64,000 nucleotides of DNA from Pseudomonadota bacterium (GTDB taxonomy: Bacteria > Pseudomonadota > Gammaproteobacteria > Burkholderiales > Burkholderiaceae_C): positions 1-64,000 of the forward strand of contig JAJZVU010000012.1 in NCBI GenBank assembly GCA_021845505.1, written 5' to 3'. Positions within the stretch are counted from its first letter, which is position 1. Each line of letters begins with the position of its first letter. A program made the position numbers and the translations under genes. This document shows positions 62,498 to 64,000 of this stretch, in pieces. The notes under the pieces were generated by a model. It worked only from the letters and a program-made list of their open reading frames with translations, was not told the origin of the DNA and made no database searches.

Positions 62498-63793
62498 ATG
62501 GCCGGCAGCGAAACGACGCCGGGGCGCCGCAGCATCCTGCTGCTGTGCCATTACAACCCGCGGGCGGAAGGGACGATCGCCGATCACATCGAAGCCTTCG
62601 CGCGATATTCACGCTTCGACTATTTCATCCTGAGCAATCTGGGCGACCTGCCGGAGGCACTCGATCTCGGGCGCTTCGACGCACTGGTCTTCCATTATTC
62701 GCTGATCGCCTGCTACGACAACTACGTTTCGCCGGCGGCGCGCCGGAGGATCCGGGAATTCGGGGGGTTCAAGGCGGCCTTCGTCCAGGATGATTACCGG
62801 TGGATCGACGACACCGTCAACGCGTTCGCGTATTTCCGCATCCATGCACTGTTTCCGTTGACCGGACCTGCGATCATGGATGCGGTGTATCCGCCGCACC
62901 GCCTGCGCGGGGTGCGGCGGGAAACGGTGCTTGCCGGCTATGTGCCGGCGCGGCTGGTCGACAGGCCGGTCAAGCCGCTGCGCGAGCGGACCGTCGACGT
63001 GGCCTACCGCGCGCGCGCGCTGCCGGCCTGGGTGGGGTCGCACGGCTTGCAGAAATGGCAGATTGCCGCTCGTTTCGCGGAGGATGCGCCGCAGCATGGG
63101 CTGCGCGTCGACCTTTCCTGTCGCGAGGAGGATCGAATGTTCGGCGAGGCGTGGATCGATTTCCTCGCATCGAGTCGCGCCACACTGGGCACCGAAAGCG
63201 GCGCCAGCGTCTGCGATTTCACCGGAGACATCCAGCGCAAGGTCGAGCGGCACCTCGCCCAGTATCCGGACGATGATTTCGAGACCTTGAGGGATTTGTA
63301 TTTCAAGGACATCGACGGCCAGTTGATGATGAATGTGATCTCGCCGCGCTGCTTCGAGGCCGCGGCGTTGCGCACCCTGCTGGTCCTGTACGAGGGCGAA
63401 TATTCGGGCGTGCTTTTGCCGTGGCGACATTACGTTCCGTTGAAGCGCGACCATTCGAACATGGAGGAAGTCGCTCGCATCCTGAAGGATCCGCAGCGCG
63501 CGCAGTCGATCGTCGACTGCGCCTACGAGGAAATCGCAAGGAACGACGCCTACTCCTATGCGGCGATGGTCCGGCTGGTGGACCGGGTCATGGATGAGGA
63601 ATGGAGCGCGGCGCTGGTTCCGGCCGCCCGCCCGTATACCCACGATGAGTTCGACGAACTGGTCAGGCAGCACGTGGCCTCGCGGATCCCGGTCGAGCCC
63701 GCCGCGTCGGGGCTGAAGCGCGTCTGGCGCATGCTGCCGCAGGGGTTGCGCTCGACGGTCCGGCCCTTGCTGGGCAAGGCACTGGGCATCTAG
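62498..63793 (+). CDS. Glycosyltransferase-like protein
   Basis: A 431-residue soluble protein. The N-terminal part (about 12-135) resembles a GT-B donor domain (SILLLCHYNPRAEGTIADHI, LVFHYSLIACYDN). The C-terminal part holds NVISPRCFEAAALRTLLVLYEGEYSG and WRHYVPLKRDHSNMEEVARIL, which resembles the sugar-nucleotide end of GT-B transferases that read FE-AxxxG-x-LL and Y-x-DP-x-EL. A terminal basic stretch (KRVWRMLPQGLRSTVRPLLGK) may touch membrane. Third gene of the unit with SGNH and methyltransferase genes; probably surface-glycan work. Confidence 0.65.
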   Translation: MAGSETTPGRRSILLLCHYNPRAEGTIADHIEAFARYSRFDYFILSNLGDLPEALDLGRFDALVFHYSLIACYDNYVSPAARRRIREFGGFKAAFVQDDYRWIDDTVNAFAYFRIHALFPLTGPAIMDAVYPPHRLRGVRRETVLAGYVPARLVDRPVKPLRERTVDVAYRARALPAWVGSHGLQKWQIAARFAEDAPQHGLRVDLSCREEDRMFGEAWIDFLASSRATLGTESGASVCDFTGDIQRKVERHLAQYPDDDFETLRDLYFKDIDGQLMMNVISPRCFEAAALRTLLVLYEGEYSGVLLPWRHYVPLKRDHSNMEEVARILKDPQRAQSIVDCAYEEIARNDAYSYAAMVRLVDRVMDEEWSAALVPAARPYTHDEFDELVRQHVASRIPVEPAASGLKRVWRMLPQGLRSTVRPLLGKALGI

Positions 63794-63839
63794 GGAATCG
63801 AGCCGATTGGCAGGCTGTTGGCGGGAGCGCTCGCGCGCG

Positions 63840-64000
63840 CCGCCGCCCACGCGGCCCGCGGCGCCGTCGACTTCCCGGCTTCGCCGCGACCGGGTTGGCC
63901 AGCAGCGCGAGGCTGCCGACGAGGCCCATCGTTCGAAGGCCCGGCATGATCGGGAACCATGCCTCGTAGGCGGCTCCCCCCAGCACTCCGAGCCCCAGGG
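63840..64000 (-). pseudogene. Remnant of a cation-efflux (CDF) type membrane protein, window edge
   Basis: Reading inward from the window edge on the minus strand, about 42 codons look like transmembrane segments of a CDF metal transporter (VLGGAAYEAWFPIMPG, then RTMGLVGSLALLAN). The frame then changes character abruptly to Arg/Pro/Ala-rich sequence with no family resemblance and runs on to about 63663 over the 3' end of the glycosyltransferase gene. This fits a transporter gene broken by deletion or frameshift. Its 5' part is outside the window, so the call is tentative. Confidence 0.35.

Overview
The window is a GC-rich (roughly 70% by eye), tightly packed bacterial chromosome segment. It most likely comes from a betaproteobacterium of the order Burkholderiales. 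Evidence: the 3' end of a 5S rRNA of that type; the gene order rpsB-tsf-pyrH-frr-uppS-cdsA-dxr-rseP-bamA-skp-lpxD-fabZ-lpxA-lpxB-rnhB followed by ppsR/ppsA; priB inside rpsF-priB-rpsR-rplI; the alaA-hom-thrC-moeA-moaD-moaE-clpB run; and a YqjD/E/K cluster. The genus cannot be named from sequence alone. Many genes overlap by 4 bp (ATGA/GTGA), and GTG and TTG starts are frequent.

Layout: (1) 1-1.2 kb: end of an rRNA operon with a strong terminator, then dusA. (2) 1.2-8.7 kb: a ribbon-helix-helix regulator gene divergent from six genes, hyfB-hyfC-hyfE-hyfF-hyfG-hyfI, that encode a membrane complex related to hydrogenase-4 and complex I. The catalytic-subunit homologue (HyfG) lacks both cysteine pairs that hold the [NiFe] centre, so this looks like an 'energy-converting hydrogenase related' (Ehr-type) complex of unknown redox reaction, not a hydrogenase. 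A 31-bp dyad lies between the regulator and the operon. (3) 8.7-13.3 kb: mnmH-tesA divergent from ybbA-rlmB, then a DUF3422 gene. (4) 13.3-28.7 kb: a long collinear run for translation factors, UMP kinase, undecaprenyl-PP and phospholipid synthesis, the MEP isoprenoid pathway, outer-membrane protein assembly and lipid A synthesis, ending in RNase HII and an RNA methyltransferase. (5) 28.7-33.3 kb: a DegV-like protein, PEP synthase regulatory protein, and PEP synthase.

(6) 33.3-38.1 kb: rpsF-priB-rpsR-rplI, a terminator, a secreted GDSL/SGNH lipoprotein gene inserted before dnaB, then dnaB. (7) 38.1-38.57 kb: a large non-coding inverted repeat with a run of 17 C. (8) 38.6-41.5 kb: PIN-PhoH ATPase, peroxiredoxin Bcp and a Mth938-like protein, all on the minus strand. 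(9) 41.7-48.3 kb: alanine aminotransferase, homoserine dehydrogenase and threonine synthase, then four molybdenum-cofactor genes. (10) 48.3-60.3 kb: the yqjDEK-type envelope cluster, clpB behind a sigma-32-like promoter, Sco1 and a CtaG-like oxidase assembly protein, rraA, lexA with an SOS box, an asparaginase, a DUF4124 protein, guaB and guaA. (11) 60.4-64 kb: an accessory stretch with an AT-rich dyad followed by an SGNH hydrolase, a SAM methyltransferase and a glycosyltransferase-like gene that form one operon, then what looks like the decayed end of a cation-efflux gene.

Most of the window is housekeeping. The parts that deserve attention are the cysteine-free Hyf-like complex with its private regulator and dyad, the SGNH/methyltransferase/glycosyltransferase operon, the structured repeats at 28.7 kb and 38.1-38.6 kb, and several unusual start codons and overlaps.
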